Source of the DNA: Bacillota bacterium
GTDB lineage: Bacteria > Bacillota > Clostridia > Peptostreptococcales > Anaerovoracaceae
Assembly (NCBI GenBank): GCA_017936025.1
Contig: JAGBGL010000017.1
Location: 1-33,339 of the forward strand
DNA length: 33,339 bases
Direction: 5' to 3'
Shown: positions 32,664 to 33,339 of the stretch, piece after piece
Layout: every line of letters begins with the position of its first letter
Numbering within the stretch: the stretch's first letter is position 1
Notes under the pieces: generated by a model
What the model was told of the DNA's origin: nothing
Database searches by the model: none
Seen by the model: only the letters and a program-made list of their open reading frames with translations
Made by a program: the position numbers and the translations under genes

Positions 32664-33339
32664 ATGAAACCACAAATTCAGAGCAAGAGAAGATTAATTA
32701 TAGCCTTCAGTATACTTTTTGTATGTCTGGCTGTTTTGTGCCTGCGTCTCGGATGGATCCAGATCGTAAAAGGCGATGAGTACAGCCGTATGGCGACTGA
32801 ACAGCAGACGAGAGATGTTCCGATAGAAGCAAAGCGCGGTGTCATTTATGATACAAACGGCAATGAACTGGCCATCAGCGCGACATGCTACTCAGTATGG
32901 GCGCGTCCTTCAAATATTGCTGTCGGTAAAAATGACGTTGAAAAAGAAAGAAATATCGATAAAACAGCAAAACAACTTGCGGAAGTGCTGGGTAAAGACA
33001 AAGATGAGATCAGAGAGATAGTCACTAAGGAACAGGCACTTATAAAAGTAGATAAATATCTGGATAAAGACACTGCCGACAAGGTGCGTGAACTGGAACT
33101 TTCCGGCATAGAAATCGCAGAGGATGTTAAGCGATACTATCCTTCCGGTGCATTTCTGGCACATACACTGGGCAGTGTAACGGATGACAACACAGGACTT
33201 TCCGGGATCGAGCTGGAATATAATCAGTATTTGTCAGGTGTCGAAGGCAGATGGATCAAAGATACAGATATTTCCGGAAACACACTGACTTACGGTAAGG
33301 AGACATATTATCAGGCTGAAGATGGCCTGGGACTCGTGC
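32664..33339 (+). CDS. Class B penicillin-binding protein (FtsI/SpoVD type), truncated by window edge
   Basis: From ATG 32664 the frame stays open to the window end (225 complete codons), so the C-terminal part is missing. Visible are a short cytoplasmic tail, one membrane helix at about 11-34 and the start of the class B dimerisation domain with EAKRGVIYDTNGNELA at 56-70, YPSGAFLAHTLGSV and GLSGIELEYNQYLSG. The transpeptidase SxxK, SxN and KTG motifs would lie beyond the window. It should crosslink peptidoglycan at the septum (FtsI) or in spores (SpoVD); the visible part does not tell which. A GGGGAAAA site precedes the ATG. Confidence 0.93.
   Translation, partial: MKPQIQSKRRLIIAFSILFVCLAVLCLRLGWIQIVKGDEYSRMATEQQTRDVPIEAKRGVIYDTNGNELAISATCYSVWARPSNIAVGKNDVEKERNIDKTAKQLAEVLGKDKDEIREIVTKEQALIKVDKYLDKDTADKVRELELSGIEIAEDVKRYYPSGAFLAHTLGSVTDDNTGLSGIELEYNQYLSGVEGRWIKDTDISGNTLTYGKETYYQAEDGLGLV

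Noticed and set aside
1..33339. CRISPR arrays, tRNA or rRNA genes, insertion sequences, phage genes
   Set aside because: No spaced direct repeats, tRNA cloverleaf, transposase or integrase motif was seen in reading the window; all larger gaps are explained by control elements.

Overview
The window reads as chromosomal DNA of an anaerobic Firmicute (class Clostridia). The pointers are: strong AGGAGG ribosome sites, a PyrK/PyrD type 1B pair alongside a separate PyrI, a methionine synthase whose reactivation domain is a separate gene, a mraZ-rsmH-ftsL-PBP cell-wall cluster, and NiFe-hydrogenase maturation genes. An amino-acid-fermenting relative of Anaerovoracaceae (old Family XIII) would fit, but that placement is a guess. 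No rRNA, tRNA, CRISPR array, prophage or insertion sequence was seen, and gene density is high.

Layout. 3-4459: hypF-hypC-hypD-hypE, which build the Fe(CN)2CO group of NiFe hydrogenases. 4504-6791: a dimethylargininase/amidinotransferase-like hydrolase and an APC amino-acid permease, closed by a terminator. 6892-8157 (minus): pyrC. 8158-8577: a divergent control region with a consensus promoter, a 32-codon leader ORF and an overlapping terminator. 8578-12928: pyrK-pyrD-pyrF-pyrE-pyrB-pyrI, with a metallo-beta-lactamase-fold gene and a 52-codon membrane protein translationally joined at the tail. 14038-15228: a lipoprotein. 15395-15867: a RelE/ParE-type toxin-antitoxin pair. 15910-16593 (minus): deoC. 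16745-20612: metF, a MetH-reactivation protein and metH. 20746-22540: a MarR regulator with a palindromic operator and a MATE exporter. 22589-23128: a small protein with an internal duplication. 23320-24414: ychF. 24516-28797: a LysR regulator, two tandem acetamidase/formamidase paralogs and an APC permease. 28948-29697 (minus): lgt. 29786-30487: sfsA. 30759-33339: mraZ, rsmH, an ftsL-like gene and a PBP cut by the window edge.

How the parts work together. The pyr genes supply the steps from carbamoyl phosphate plus aspartate to UMP (PyrB/I, PyrC, PyrD/K, PyrE, PyrF). metF, the reactivation protein and metH form a folate/B12 methionine module. The hydrolase/permease pair at 4504-6791 and the amidase/permease block at 25527-28797 both look like importer-plus-hydrolase modules that would release amines or ammonia.

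Most noteworthy is the pyr leader. A ribosome finishing the 32-codon ORF would stop inside the terminator hairpin, the geometry expected for UTP-sensed, translation-coupled attenuation like enterobacterial pyrBI/pyrE; no PyrR-type site was recognised. Other points of interest are the uncharacterised double-amidase locus, a probably leaderless sfsA, phased MraZ boxes, a near-identical 14-bp palindrome found twice, and a terminator inside the cell-division cluster.
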